Source of the DNA: Neurospora tetrasperma FGSC 2508
Lineage: Eukaryota > Ascomycota > Sordariomycetes > Sordariales > Sordariaceae
NCBI RefSeq assembly: GCF_000213175.1
Contig: NW_009799100.1
Coordinates: 1,691,628 to 1,755,627, forward strand
DNA length: 64,000 nt
Direction of reading: 5' to 3'
In this document: positions 12,116 through 23,013 of the stretch, piece after piece
Layout of the letters: each line of letters opens with the position of its first letter
Position numbering within the stretch: position 1 is the first letter of the stretch
Program-made: the position numbers and the translations under genes
The notes under the pieces: generated by a model
What the model saw: only the letters and a program-made list of their open reading frames with translations
Told to the model about the DNA's origin: nothing
Database searches by the model: none

Positions 12116-13463
12116 GTTGCAGTAGAAGCCACCGATGTCCGGCAGCTTGAATGCGGGGACGTGTTGTGGGTGGTGTAGTTGAAGAGGGGATTTGTCGATG
12201 GCTACACGTCGAGTGTGGGGAGTAAATACCAAGATGGACCTGGCGGGAGGTGGTGAAGGAGTTAAGAGCAGGAGGTCGCCCAGTGCAAGGCGGGGAGTAA
12301 ATTCTGTCTTACAATAAATACGTATCGTGCTCGGGTCAACAAGTGAATGGTTGATGCCCGCGTCGGTACAGGTTTTGGTGCCGCCGAGGGTCGAAGGTCC
12401 TGTTGCCGGAACCCTAAGCCAACATCGCGCCAGCTTGTTTCAAGCTTCCCACAATGGATATTACAGGATATCGAAAACCATCTTAATTCTTATGACAGAT
12501 TCAGATATCATATTCCTTGACCACACATCTTTGACACATGAACGAGCCGGCCATATCATCATTCACTGAAGCCCAGTCTTGACATAACATCAGCGTTGCG
12601 GCTTGTACTGTCAACATCAAAAGCTTGATGACAATAGATCGAACAATAGGTGGGGATCATGAGCACAGATGCGTAGAAAGGCACTGAACTGCAATGCGGT
12701 TTCCTGTTTAGCAACGTCTGGCGCCTAGAGTGAAATTTCACATTTCTCTCGCAAAGTTGAAACTTTGAGTGAGACGCAATCACCAACTATGAAGTCACGC
12801 CATGGTCTTGGGTACTATGAAGTTCCGTTTAGCAGAATGACTCCGATTCCATATCGATCTGGCAGATACATAACCGAAAAATTGCGAGTGTCATCAAGCC
12901 TTCCTGTAGCGGTAGACGCGCCTTCGTTGACTGGGTCCATGCCTATATGGGCTTCCGCTTGAGCAATCTGCCTCTGGAATCCTCGACTGTTAAGAGAACC
13001 TGAATCCTCATTTTGCCGTGTCATATATACTTTATACCGCCTGCCAGTCCAACCCCCATAGTCAAGGAACAGTTCATGAGACAGGACAACGGGAATGAGG
13101 ATAAATAGTGAACCGACAATGTTTGGTGTTTCGAACCGGTGTCAAGATGTACTGTCGCAAGGACTTATCTCCGGCAAGTATCATGATAGTCATGGTTACC
13201 TAGGTAGCTTCAATTGATGTTCACTGCAGGTCGGTTCATCTCGACTTCACTCTTTCCGTATGTCGTCGTTGTCGCTGGGATGCACGTGATACATTCTGTA
13301 GTGTACCTGGCAAGAGCGGAAAGTCTCCCGTCAGCTGGGGCCACCTGACCCACCACTCCCGTCTTGTTTCCACCCGACCCAACCACTTCCCCGGACAGCA
13401 AGTGGGCCCGAACTTGCACTCGTGCACAGACCAACTTATCCAGGCAGCAGGGAGCCGAGGGGG

Positions 13464-13471
13464 TATATAAA
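13464..13471 (+). promoter_or_regulatory. TATA box with downstream CT-rich leader
   Basis: TATATAAA preceded by GGG and followed about 30 nt later by a long pyrimidine-rich stretch (TTTGTCTTGTCTTTCCCTC). This is the usual look of a Neurospora core promoter. No large reading frame follows, so the transcript would be small or non-coding. Confidence 0.4.
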
Positions 13472-13662
13472 CCACCGAGACCGTCGCTCTGGTTTGTCTT
13501 GTCTTTCCCTCTTCTTTTCTTCTTTAGCTCTCTTTGCCTTACGGCTTAGATCAAGTGTAGTATCTGTTCTTTTCAGTTTAATCTCTGAAACTGCGCTTAC
13601 GGGGGCAGAATCGTGATTACACCTATTTTTGCAATTTGGTCGGCGACCCTCTGGGCTTGCTC

Positions 13663-13851
13663 ATGGTCGCTGTCCACCGTGTCCCTGGCATCACACTGCC
13701 TCCAGGCGATGCGAACTGCACGACGTACATGTTTCTGTCCTCAAGTCGTTTTCATTGCTATTCTGGGCTGCGCGCTTGGGATGCGAGGAAGAACTCGTTT
13801 GTTTATGGTCACTCTTCGACGTTGAGATTTACTACTTTCAGTGTTTGCTAA
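13663..13851 (+). CDS. Possible small protein, 62 residues
   Basis: An ATG-initiated frame (starting MVAVHRVPGITLPPG) lies about 190 nt downstream of the TATA box at 13464. There is no signal peptide, transmembrane segment or recognised motif. It is reported only because of the promoter-like sequence before it. A chance frame is at least as likely. Confidence 0.15.
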   Translation: MVAVHRVPGITLPPGDANCTTYMFLSSSRFHCYSGLRAWDARKNSFVYGHSSTLRFTTFSVC

Positions 13852-14905
13852 CTTTTAAGACCTTTGCAACCATCATGAGCTGCCTAAAAGGTGTCCAACA
13901 CAAGCGGAAGGTGGCTCTAGGATAGCCAGTGATCGGTGAAGGCCAGAGACTCCTGATGAGCTATGTCGGGATTTGTCACTGTGACTGTAGCTATATGAAC
14001 ATGGCCTGACTTGATGAAGCATCAATCTCGAGGTTGTCAAGAACGTGATCAGCGAGGTCCCATCGGCGGCCATTGAGTCGTACAAGGCAAGAGAGTTCAT
14101 GCTCCTCGAGATGTTCTTTATGGCCGAGGATTTTCGCTGGTTCCAGTTGACACACGGTGCCCCACGAGGTGTTGGACATTTCAGTTGGCTGTCGAGGTTA
14201 TAAAACCCTCTGGAAGAAATCCGGAAATATCTGTGATAAGCGTTCGGTCAATCCAAACGTTGAGCGGGATGATATGGAGGAGGTGGAATAAGGAAGCGAG
14301 GATTTAACGGGCAGTGGACAAGGAAGATGGCACACTACACTACAAATGGGACGTCCATACGCAGTGAAAGGGGACTAATATTGCTCCACTTGTATCACTA
14401 ACACGAAATTCGTAGTTTCTCAAACTCGTGGTAGAGTTGATGAGGAAGCCCAAGCCAAATAAGGGTTTGCTTGTTTCCCAATTTTCCATATAGACTTTCC
14501 CATAGCACAATTGCTGATCTTGATTCTTGCGCACATTTCATCCTCTTGTAACCTAATGACTTGGTTCGATGATGTTCTACTGTAGTTATTCAAGATCTTG
14601 ACGCGTCGCGATCGCGGGGTGACATTCAAGCGCAGCAAAAGTTAGAGAGCTTGCAGCCCCCGCTCGCCTCTTGCACCCCCAACACACAGCGGACGAACTG
14701 CTCTTAACTCCGTAGCTCGTCCATTGCATCACCACTGCTTGGTAACTGGCATTTAACGCTTAACATTCGGTTCCCAAACTGTGCACAATCCACGACGTGA
14801 CACATCTTCCCGCATATGCGACATACTGTATCCTATGTTTTTTACAATCCCTCGAATGTGAAGATCGTACTTCTCGAGCCTCTGTCGCCCGCCGCATAAT
14901 ACACC

Positions 14906-17900
14906 ATGGCCTACGTCGCCCCGATTCACCGGCCGAGCAGCGTGCGGCACGCTCTGCGTATCAACCTTTTGTCGCCCGAGGAGGAGAGCTTGATTATCGC
15001 GTATGGACTTCTACATCCCGTCCCTCTCCGTTCCATAAATTGCGCCTACTGTATCATGTCGACTGACTGACGTGTATTAGGAAAACAAATCGCATCGAAA
15101 TATGGAAGCTCGCCGACGGTCATCTGTTCATGATCCATTCCAAGGTTATCAACGGGACCATCACGATTCTCCAAAAGCTCCAGCCTAAAGACCACCCGAC
15201 CGACCTTCTCTTCGTTGGCACCGATCAGTTCGAATACTTTACGGCAGAATGGGATCGCGAAACCCAACAGCTAAAAACCCTGAACCGATTTAGCGATCCG
15301 GGCGAGCGCCACATGCGCGATTCCCAAAGTCAAAACAAATGCATCGTCGATCCCAGCGGAAGGTTCATGGCCATGCACCTATGGGAAGGTGTCTTGTCGG
15401 TTTGGCGGCTGGGTAACCGGAAGAACACGGCGACGACACTTGACATATTGGTACAAGTGCGCCTGTCCGAGCTCTTCATCAAGGGCAGCACCTTCCTGTA
15501 CACCGAGACCGGCATTCCCAAGGTTGCCTTCCTCTACCGGAATCAAGCCAACTCCAACGAAACCAAGCTGGCGACGTACCGTCTCACGTCGGACGACCGG
15601 CACACCGAGATTTCCAAGTTTGATCCCACGAGAGACCGAGAGATCGACGCCGATGTGGAAGATCCCGGTGCGGGCATACTGATTCCGGTCAAAAAGGTTG
15701 AAGAGGAGGTCAAGAGGCACCATTTCCGTAATACGGAGCAAGCGAAGCCACATGTCGGCGGTCTAATAGTTGTTGGCGAAACGCGGTTGCTGTACATTGA
15801 CGAAGTGACCAAAACGCAGGTCGAGTCCGCCCTCAGGGAAGCGTCGATATTTGTCGCTTGGGCAGAGTACGATCCCACTCACTACTTCTTATCGGATGAC
15901 TACGGAAACTTACATTTGCTCACCATTTTGACGGAGGGCGCAGTGGTCACTGGAATGGATGTCTCCAACATTGGAAAGACAGCCCGCGCACACGTTTTGA
16001 CGTACTTGGGCGACGACATGTTGTTTGTTGGTTCGCACTACGGCAATTCACAGCTTTATCGGCTCAACCTTCTAAGCGAGGATCTCAGCGAGATCCTGCA
16101 ACTGGTCCAGGTGCTAGAGAATATCGGTCCTATTACGGATTTCACCGTGATGGACATGGGCAATCGGGAAAACGACAGCCAACTGGGCAACGAGTACTCT
16201 TCTGGCCAAGCCCGTATTGTCACAGCAAGTGGTGTCTTCAAGGACGGAACCTTGCGGAGTGTGCGAAGCGGTGTTGGTTTACAGGACATTGCAATTCTGG
16301 GTGAACTGCAGCACACTCGGGCGCTCTTCTCCCTCCAATCTTACAACTCTCCACGCGTGGATACGCTGGTCGCGTCCTTCTTGACTGATACCCGAATATT
16401 CAAGTTCGACCCTCACGGAGAGATCGAGGAAGTTGACAATTACTACGGGATGGACCTACAGCATCAGACACTACTGGCAACGAACCTCGACAATGGGCAA
16501 CTGCTTCAGGTGACGACGGCCGCAGCTACTCTTCTTGACGCCGAAAGCGGAGTCACGATAGCATCGTGGGCTCCTGAAGGCGACAGGCAGATCATCAACG
16601 CTTCAGCTAACAAGCACTGGTTGCTCTTGTCTGTGCAAGGCACTACCCTGGTCTCCATCAACATTGATAACGACTTGACGGTTGTGCAAGAGAAGGACAT
16701 CAGCGAACAGGATCAGATAGCTTGCATCCACGTGGCGCCTCAGCTATCGGATGTGGGCGTGGTGGGGTTTTGGACGTCCGGGACGGTGTCCATTATCGAT
16801 ATGAGCACCCTGGAACCGATACACGGCGAATCACTCCGCCGCAGCGCAGACGATGCTTCCATACCGCGTGATCTCGTCTTGGCCAAGGTGCTTCCCAATG
16901 CGCCTGGAATGACCTTGTTCATCGCTATGGAGGATGGAAATGTAGTCACATTTAACATTGGCGAAGACCTGACCTTTTCTGGACGGAAGAGTGTCATCCT
17001 TGGTACCAGGGAGGCGCGCTTCCATTTACTGCCACAGCAGGATGGGATCTACAGCATCTTTGCGACGACTGAGCACCCTAGTCTTATCTACGGCTCGGAA
17101 GGGCGGATTATCTACTCGGCTGTGACGGCTGAGGACGCTACCTGTGTCTGTCCCTTTGACTCTGAGGCGTTCCCAGGGGCTGTCATCTTGTCTACCGAGA
17201 ACGAGATCAGGATTTCCGAGATTGACACAGCCAGACAGACGCACGTGCGATCTTTGGAATTGGGAGAGATGGTGCGTAGAATCGCCTACTCGCCTAGTGA
17301 AAAGGGTTTTGGACTTGGATGTATCAGGAGAGAGGTGGTCAATGGCGAGGAGATCATTCACAGCTCTTTTAAGCTGGTTGATGAGATCTTATTTGCGAGG
17401 GTTGGCAAGGAGTTCATGCTCGGAACATCGTCGTATTCCGAACTAGTGGAGGACGTCATCCGAGCAGAGCTGCCTGACTCGTATGGAAATCTTGTGGAGA
17501 GGTTTATCGTCGGTACAAGCTTCCTGGAGGATCCTGACCGTGGCGCTGGTACGGACAAGCGCGGTAGGATCTTGGTGTTCGGGATCGACAGCAACCGGGA
17601 TCCGTACTTGGTCCTCAAGCACGAGCTGAAAGGCGGGTGTCGCGCTCTGGCGGTCATGGGCAGCAAAATCGTGGCTGCACTCCACAAGACAGTGGTTATC
17701 AGCCAGTACGAGGAAACGTCAAGCACTGAGGCCCATCTCGTCAAGCTCGCGTCTTATCGGTGCACAACTTATCCGGTCGACATCGCGGTGCATGGCAACA
17801 TAATTGCTGTTGCTGATATGATGAAGTCGGCAACACTGGTCGAGTACGTCCCGGCCAAAACCGGAGGGGAGAAGTCTGAAGCCCCCAAGTTGGTAGAGTG

Positions 17901-18530
17901 CGCGAGACACCGGCATTCTGCGTGGGCAACGGCCGTGGCTCACGTTGAGGGCGAGTCTTGGCTTGAAGCTGATGCCAATGGCAATCTGATCGTGCTTCAA
18001 CGCAATGCTGAGGGCGTGACAGTGGAGGACCAGCGGCAACTGAGGATAACAAGCGAGCTCAACCTGGGAGAACAGGTGAACAAAATTCGCCCAATCAAGG
18101 TCGAGACTAGCCCGAACGCCATCATCATTCCTCGAGCGTTCTTGGCCACGGTAAGTTGCCTGTTTCTCAGATTGATCATGTCACAAGGTCAAGGCTAACA
18201 ATTGACTTTTTGAAACAGGCTGAAGGCGGTATCTACATGTTTGGCACGATTGTGCGCGAACAAGACCTCTTGCTTCGGTTCCAGGATAAACTGGCGGCGG
18301 TGATCAAGACAGTTGGCGAACTCGATTTCAACTCCTACAGGGCATTCCGTAATGCGGAGAGGGGGCCCGAGGCAGATGGAACGACTGGACCGGTCAGGTT
18401 CCTGGATGGGGAGTTGCTGGAGAGGTTTTTGGATGTGGATGAGAAGACGCAGAAGGAGATCTGCGAAGGTCTTGGGCCGAGTGTTGAGCAGATGCGCAAT
18501 ATGGTAGAGGAGCTACGGAGGATGCACTGA
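14906..18530 (+). CDS. dim-8: DDB1 homologue, CUL4 ubiquitin-ligase adaptor (DIM-8 in N. crassa)
   Basis: Three exons, 14906-15000, 15081-18150 and 18219-18530 (introns 80 and 68 nt), encode 1158 residues, close to human DDB1 (1140). The start MAYVAPIHRPSSVRHA is followed by the conserved AKTNRIEIWKL strand. The whole length reads as three beta-propellers and a helical C-terminal domain. The end carries the family-typical GGIYMFGTI, then a helical tail containing LDFNSYRAFRN, and finally FLDGELLERFLD. DDB1 links CUL4-RING ligases to substrate receptors (DCAFs) in the nucleus for repair and chromatin control. In N. crassa the orthologue DIM-8 works with CUL4, DIM-9, DIM-7 and the H3K9 methyltransferase DIM-5 to direct heterochromatin and DNA methylation. 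The symbol assumes orthology. Placement directly upstream of the Rieske gene agrees with the N. crassa order as I recall it. Confidence 0.93.
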
Positions 18531-19205
18531 GCCAACGGTTAGATACTTGACGTGTATAATTGGATGTCTACAAGTCATCGCTTTGGCTGCTGAAGTTTTT
18601 GGCAGTTGCAAATCTTTGTCAACGAGTGCTGTACTCAAAACAGGCCTGCATAAGGTGAGAAGATGAGTCTGTGAATAGCCTCAGATGAACGAATGGAAAT
18701 GCATCAAATGCGATCAATTGACATCACTGTCTTGGCACCCTTGGCTCGCCGAGTCGCTGACAGTTCAAGTTGTCCGGGCGCTGCGGTGACGCGCTGAGGT
18801 GAGCCCCACCACCACCAACAGCCCGGACGAACCAGGCGACGGAAGAAACCGGAGAGTGGACGAACAGGCAGTCACAGCCAATCAGGGCCGGTGCATTAAG
18901 TAGCTCTCTAGCTGCTGGGCGGACGCTGTGGTTGGTTAGTGCCTCAGGCCACAAGCCAGTAGCTATGGCGGTTTCCCATGCCGGGAAAGGTGGGAACCAA
19001 GCTCGGCCCAGAAAAACCTCAGTCCGTGATTTTGGCCTCGTCGTCTCGACCGCATTACGCAGCCGTCAATTCCGTCTCCGGAACACCGCCCACGTCCACC
19101 GTCTCCCGCGACTCCGAAAGAGCAGAACCTCGCTCGTTCTCCCCGCTCTCGCAACCCCCTCTCTCCGCTCCGACCTCTATCCACGCGAGTAATCCTACCG
19201 ACACA
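18531..19205. other. DDB1 3' region and fes-1 promoter/leader
   Basis: Short gap of 675 nt between two genes in the same direction. The part from 18978 to the fes-1 start stays open in the fes-1 frame from an upstream ATG (see finding). Confidence 0.55.
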
Positions 19206-20470
19206 ATGGCGCCCGTCTCGATCGTTTCCCGCGCCGCCATGCGCGCCGCTGCCGCCCCCGCCCGGGCCGTTCGCGCTCTCACCACCTCGACTGCCCTCCA
19301 GGGTTCCTCGTCCTCCACCTTCGAGAGCCCCTTCAAGGGCGAGAGCAAGGCCGCCAAGGTCCCCGATTTCGGCAAATACATGAGCAAGGCGCCCCCCAGC
19401 ACCAACATGCTCTTCTCCTACTTCATGGTCGGCACCATGGGCGCCATCACCGCCGCCGGCGCCAAGTCCACCATCCAGGGTGAGTCTTGACTTGATGGGA
19501 TCTGAGGAGGAAGCTTCACACATTCCTCGAGGTTGGGGAAAACAAAGAGGTGGCATATGACAGATGGGTTCGGGTCAATGGGATTCGACAAGGGGGTTCT
19601 GTTATGGTGGGGCGAGCTATCTACGGTTCCGTCTCATTGATCATCAACATGCGACTACTATGACAACTTTCGATATCGGGGCGAATATGGTTGGACCTTG
19701 GGGCGATGTTGAAGCATGGATGCATGGAGGGGGGATACCATCTTGCACATGCACCCACAAACACCCAAGAACTAAAGACAGCTGACAAGGCGACCGTGTT
19801 ATACAGAGTTCCTCAAGAACATGTCGGCTTCCGCTGATGTCTTGGCCATGGCCAAGGTTGAGGTTGACCTCAACGCCATCCCCGAGGGCAAGAACGTAAG
19901 GATCCTTACGAAACCGGATTAAGAAAGGCTTAGGCTGAGCTAAGCTGGGCACATCGATTCCCGACGACGATCAAACATGATGGAATGCTGACCCCGGTCT
20001 TTTCCAACCTTTACAGGTCATCATCAAGTGGCGTGGCAAGCCCGTCTTCATCCGTCACCGTACCCCTGCGGAGATCGAAGAGGCCAACAAGGTCAACGTT
20101 GCCAACCTCCGTGACCCCGAGACCGACGCCGACCGTGTCAAGAAGCCCGAGTGGCTCGTCATGCTTGGTACGCTCCTCCATGTCCCTCTTTGCGATCCGA
20201 ACAAGACGAAGGACAGCATTTTTGGATGCTCGGATCCTGGATACACGAAGATGTGGGGAGACTGACATTTGGTGTGTGAACAAAACAGGCGTCTGCACCC
20301 ATTTGGGTTGCGTTCCCATCGGCGAGGCCGGTGACTACGGTGGCTGGTTCTGCCCCTGCCACGGTTCTCACTACGACATCTCTGGCCGTATCAGGAAAGG
20401 ACCTGCCCCTCTGAACCTCGAGATCCCTCTCTACGAGTTCCCTGAGGAGGGCAAGCTTGTCATTGGTTAA
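19206..20470 (+). CDS. fes-1: Rieske iron-sulfur protein of cytochrome bc1 complex
   Basis: Four exons, 19206-19479, 19807-19895, 20017-20167 and 20289-20470 (introns 327, 121 and 121 nt), encode 231 residues, the length of the N. crassa protein. The N-terminus is an Arg/Ala/Ser-rich mitochondrial presequence. Next comes the membrane anchor ([20 protein letters not shown]) and the flexible hinge region ([11 protein letters not shown]), then the soluble Rieske fold. Cluster box 1 is CTHLGC (Cys174, His176, Cys179) and box 2 is CPCHGSH (Cys193, Cys195, His196). Cys174, His176, Cys193 and His196 ligate the 2Fe-2S centre, and Cys179-Cys195 form the stabilising disulfide. It carries electrons from ubiquinol to cytochrome c1 in the inner mitochondrial membrane. 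Confidence 0.98.
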
Positions 20471-23013
20471 GCGAGCAAAAAGACAAAACTTTCCGATCGA
20501 ACAAACAAGACAAAATTTTTAACCAAACCTACTAGGGAATCCTCTCGATATTCCCTTGTCCGCTTTTTTTTTCCTTGCTGCCCGAGAGACGATGACAAGG
20601 AGAATTGTATTAGTACGGGGGTAATGCGACAAAGGGCTTGAGTGGAAGCATGTCATAGACCATAAAACGGGATTTTTGTTTTCCGTGGTTCTTGACGCGG
20701 TTTCGTACGACTATCCTATAGACAGAAGACACATACGCATACACAACAGCAAATCAGGTGTCACGGTCGATCATATGCGCTCGAGAGGCGGAAACTCCTA
20801 TATACTCAGAACTGCGTTCTTCACCTACGCAACCCTACATACCTGATATTGGTGCTGAGCTTGGAGCTAGGTTGCTGCTGAGTGTTGTGCCCTTGCGTTT
20901 TCCTATAGACTGGCTTTGTAGAAAATTTTATTGTATGAGAGGCTCACTGGAGCATGGTACCGTGAGAAGGCCTTCCCCGACCCATGGCAGTCGGCTGTGG
21001 TTGAGAGCTTTGTGAGGAAACCATAGGTCAGCTGATGAACCTCCCAATACTAACGCATCTAATCATTTAACACGGCATTGGTATATACAAATGGCCTTTT
21101 ATGCGGGTGTGGGACAGACAGGCTACATGTCGAATTGCTGGACAGCAGCTCGACCAGAATTACAGATGTTGACAACTTAATCCCAGCTTGACCAAGCTTG
21201 CGAATCAAGCCCAGTCGGTATACCCGCCCGTGCTACTCTGGTAGGCGGTAGCTGAGTTAAGGAAACGCCCGCGAACCGGTAGCTTACCCTGGTTGTTTCA
21301 TTGACGTCTGAGGAATTCTCCGAACGTAATTATATCTGAAGCCCGCCTTAACATCTTTTGCGCTATTCAAGCTGACACACAGTTAGTGCACTACCTTCTA
21401 CCATAGCCCCTTGCCAATACTGGCCGGGTGGGTTGCGGTCTCATTGCAGGGGCCAGGTTGTACCCCCATGCCCCCCCTTGCTCTGAGTCTTTTTCCCCCA
21501 CAAACAAAACAACCTCATCTTTCGAACTTCGCCTTCCCGGGCGCGTCTTGACACGGCTTTTTCACTTCTTCATCAACTTCTTCAACCCTTCACCCTTGCG
21601 GCTCAAAGGGGCTGCTCCTAGGGTCATGTAACAAGCGAAGTTCCATCGTTTGTCTGATCTGACTTGCCGACTACCCGAGGCACCATGGCGGCCACGATTC
21701 ACCCACCACGACTGGACAAAATTGTTCTCGAACACAAATCATGGCAGGCGCCACGGTCATTGACAGCGACCGAGATCGAGGCATGCCGATGTCACCGAAA
21801 GCGAGAAGTGAGGGGTGGGTGAACGTCGCAGTCAATCAAGCGCTTATGGAGTCTCATCTTATATGAAGGGATCACCAAGTCGAATGTTTACTTTCCCACT
21901 TGGGCTGGGAGGATTTGACTGTCACTGAGCTGCCTGCCTTCGACATTACCCTCTGTTACGATCATGTCCGGACCCGTGCCACATTCGAGATCGTCAACAT
22001 AGGGCAGAGGGGAGACCATGGACTTATATCAGTGAACATAGGTGCATGCTCAAAGTGCGGCGGCACATCATTCCAAATATCGTCTTTCGAGCACATCTCA
22101 AGTGAGGATGTTTTGAACAACATCCCGATGATACCGAGCACCATCACATGTTTACTCGCACCGGCTTTACGGGAGGCATTCCGTAGCCAAGTGGCCATCA
22201 CTCCTTTTCCACCTTCCATCATCAGTTTCCCCAGCGGTGAATCTTCCATCCTTCATCTTGAACAGGTTACATCCTCGTATTTCCCCTATCTCGACGATAT
22301 GTCGTTGGTGACAAGGGGCCCAGGCGAAAGCCGCCCGGTACTACGGTACTAGAGGGGCAACTTAAACACACACCTGCCCGCTTCGCTTGTACCTCAGACA
22401 TGTGAGCTTGGTTGGCTCGCTACACGGAACAAACATGGAGTCGAGGCCTTGCCGGCCGGCCAGCGGATCGATTCCCCCTGTCGAACATCCTCGGGCCCAA
22501 TGAACCGAATTCCTTTTTGGGCCATCTCGCTCCGGCTTGGAGCGGAGCCAACGCCCTGGCTTCACGACTTTCATGACAGCGGTTCAGGATGCGGGTATTA
22601 TTCAGTACTACTACATATGCAATGATGAAAGGGCTCGTCCGGAGGGTCGGTATGTACAAGGCCTGTGGCAGACTGGTGGGAGATCACAAGGAACACATGG
22701 TGGATGCTCATCGACCAGGGGGGGTGTTGGATCTTGAGACCATGGTATATATAAACCATGATCGCTCTGTTCACGGAACGCGGACGAGAAGATAGCCTTG
22801 CTAACCAACTCCGCTCTTTCACCTTTGGTCTTGTTGACTCTTTCGTTCCTTAGATAGGGGTTCTGCGAACTTTGCACTCGTTTTAACATTCTAAACACTC
22901 TTTTTTTGATTATTTCGGGGCTCCCCTTTGACAGGTCAGCCCATCTCTTTGCATATACAACAAGCCGTCTCACAGCCACAAATCACTATCACCACCCGAC
23001 AACAACAGACAAG
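20471..23013. other. Intergenic, 2.5 kb
   Basis: Holds the fes-1 3' region and the promoter and leader of the repeat-protein gene at 23014. Open frames here (for example 21900-22352 plus, 150 codons, starting from a non-ATG codon) show no domain, no splice-linked neighbours and no convincing composition. I do not call them genes. Confidence 0.5.
22746..22755 (+). promoter_or_regulatory. TATA box of the 19-residue-repeat protein gene
   Basis: TATATATAAA lies 258 nt upstream of the ATG at 23014 and is followed by a leader with CT-rich patches. This would place transcription start about 230 nt before the start codon. A strong TATA in this lineage often marks regulated, highly expressed genes. 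Confidence 0.5.

Larger units (their letters stand above)
12116..14905. other. Intergenic, 2.8 kb, divergent promoters
   Basis: Between the divergent glutamine-rich protein gene and DDB1. No sizeable coding region is supported. It contains a TATA-like site and pyrimidine-rich leader at about 13464-13530 that could drive a short or non-coding transcript. The segment 14640-14900 is the DDB1 promoter and leader. Confidence 0.5.

Noticed and set aside
12116-12232. 39-codon upstream extension of the glutamine-rich protein
   Set aside because: It would have to start at TTG. The first ATG in frame is at 12115 and has a good context.
21900-22352. Open frame of 150 codons, plus strand
   Set aside because: Begins at a non-ATG codon, shows no motif or hydrophobic pattern of a real protein, and has no adjoining exons.
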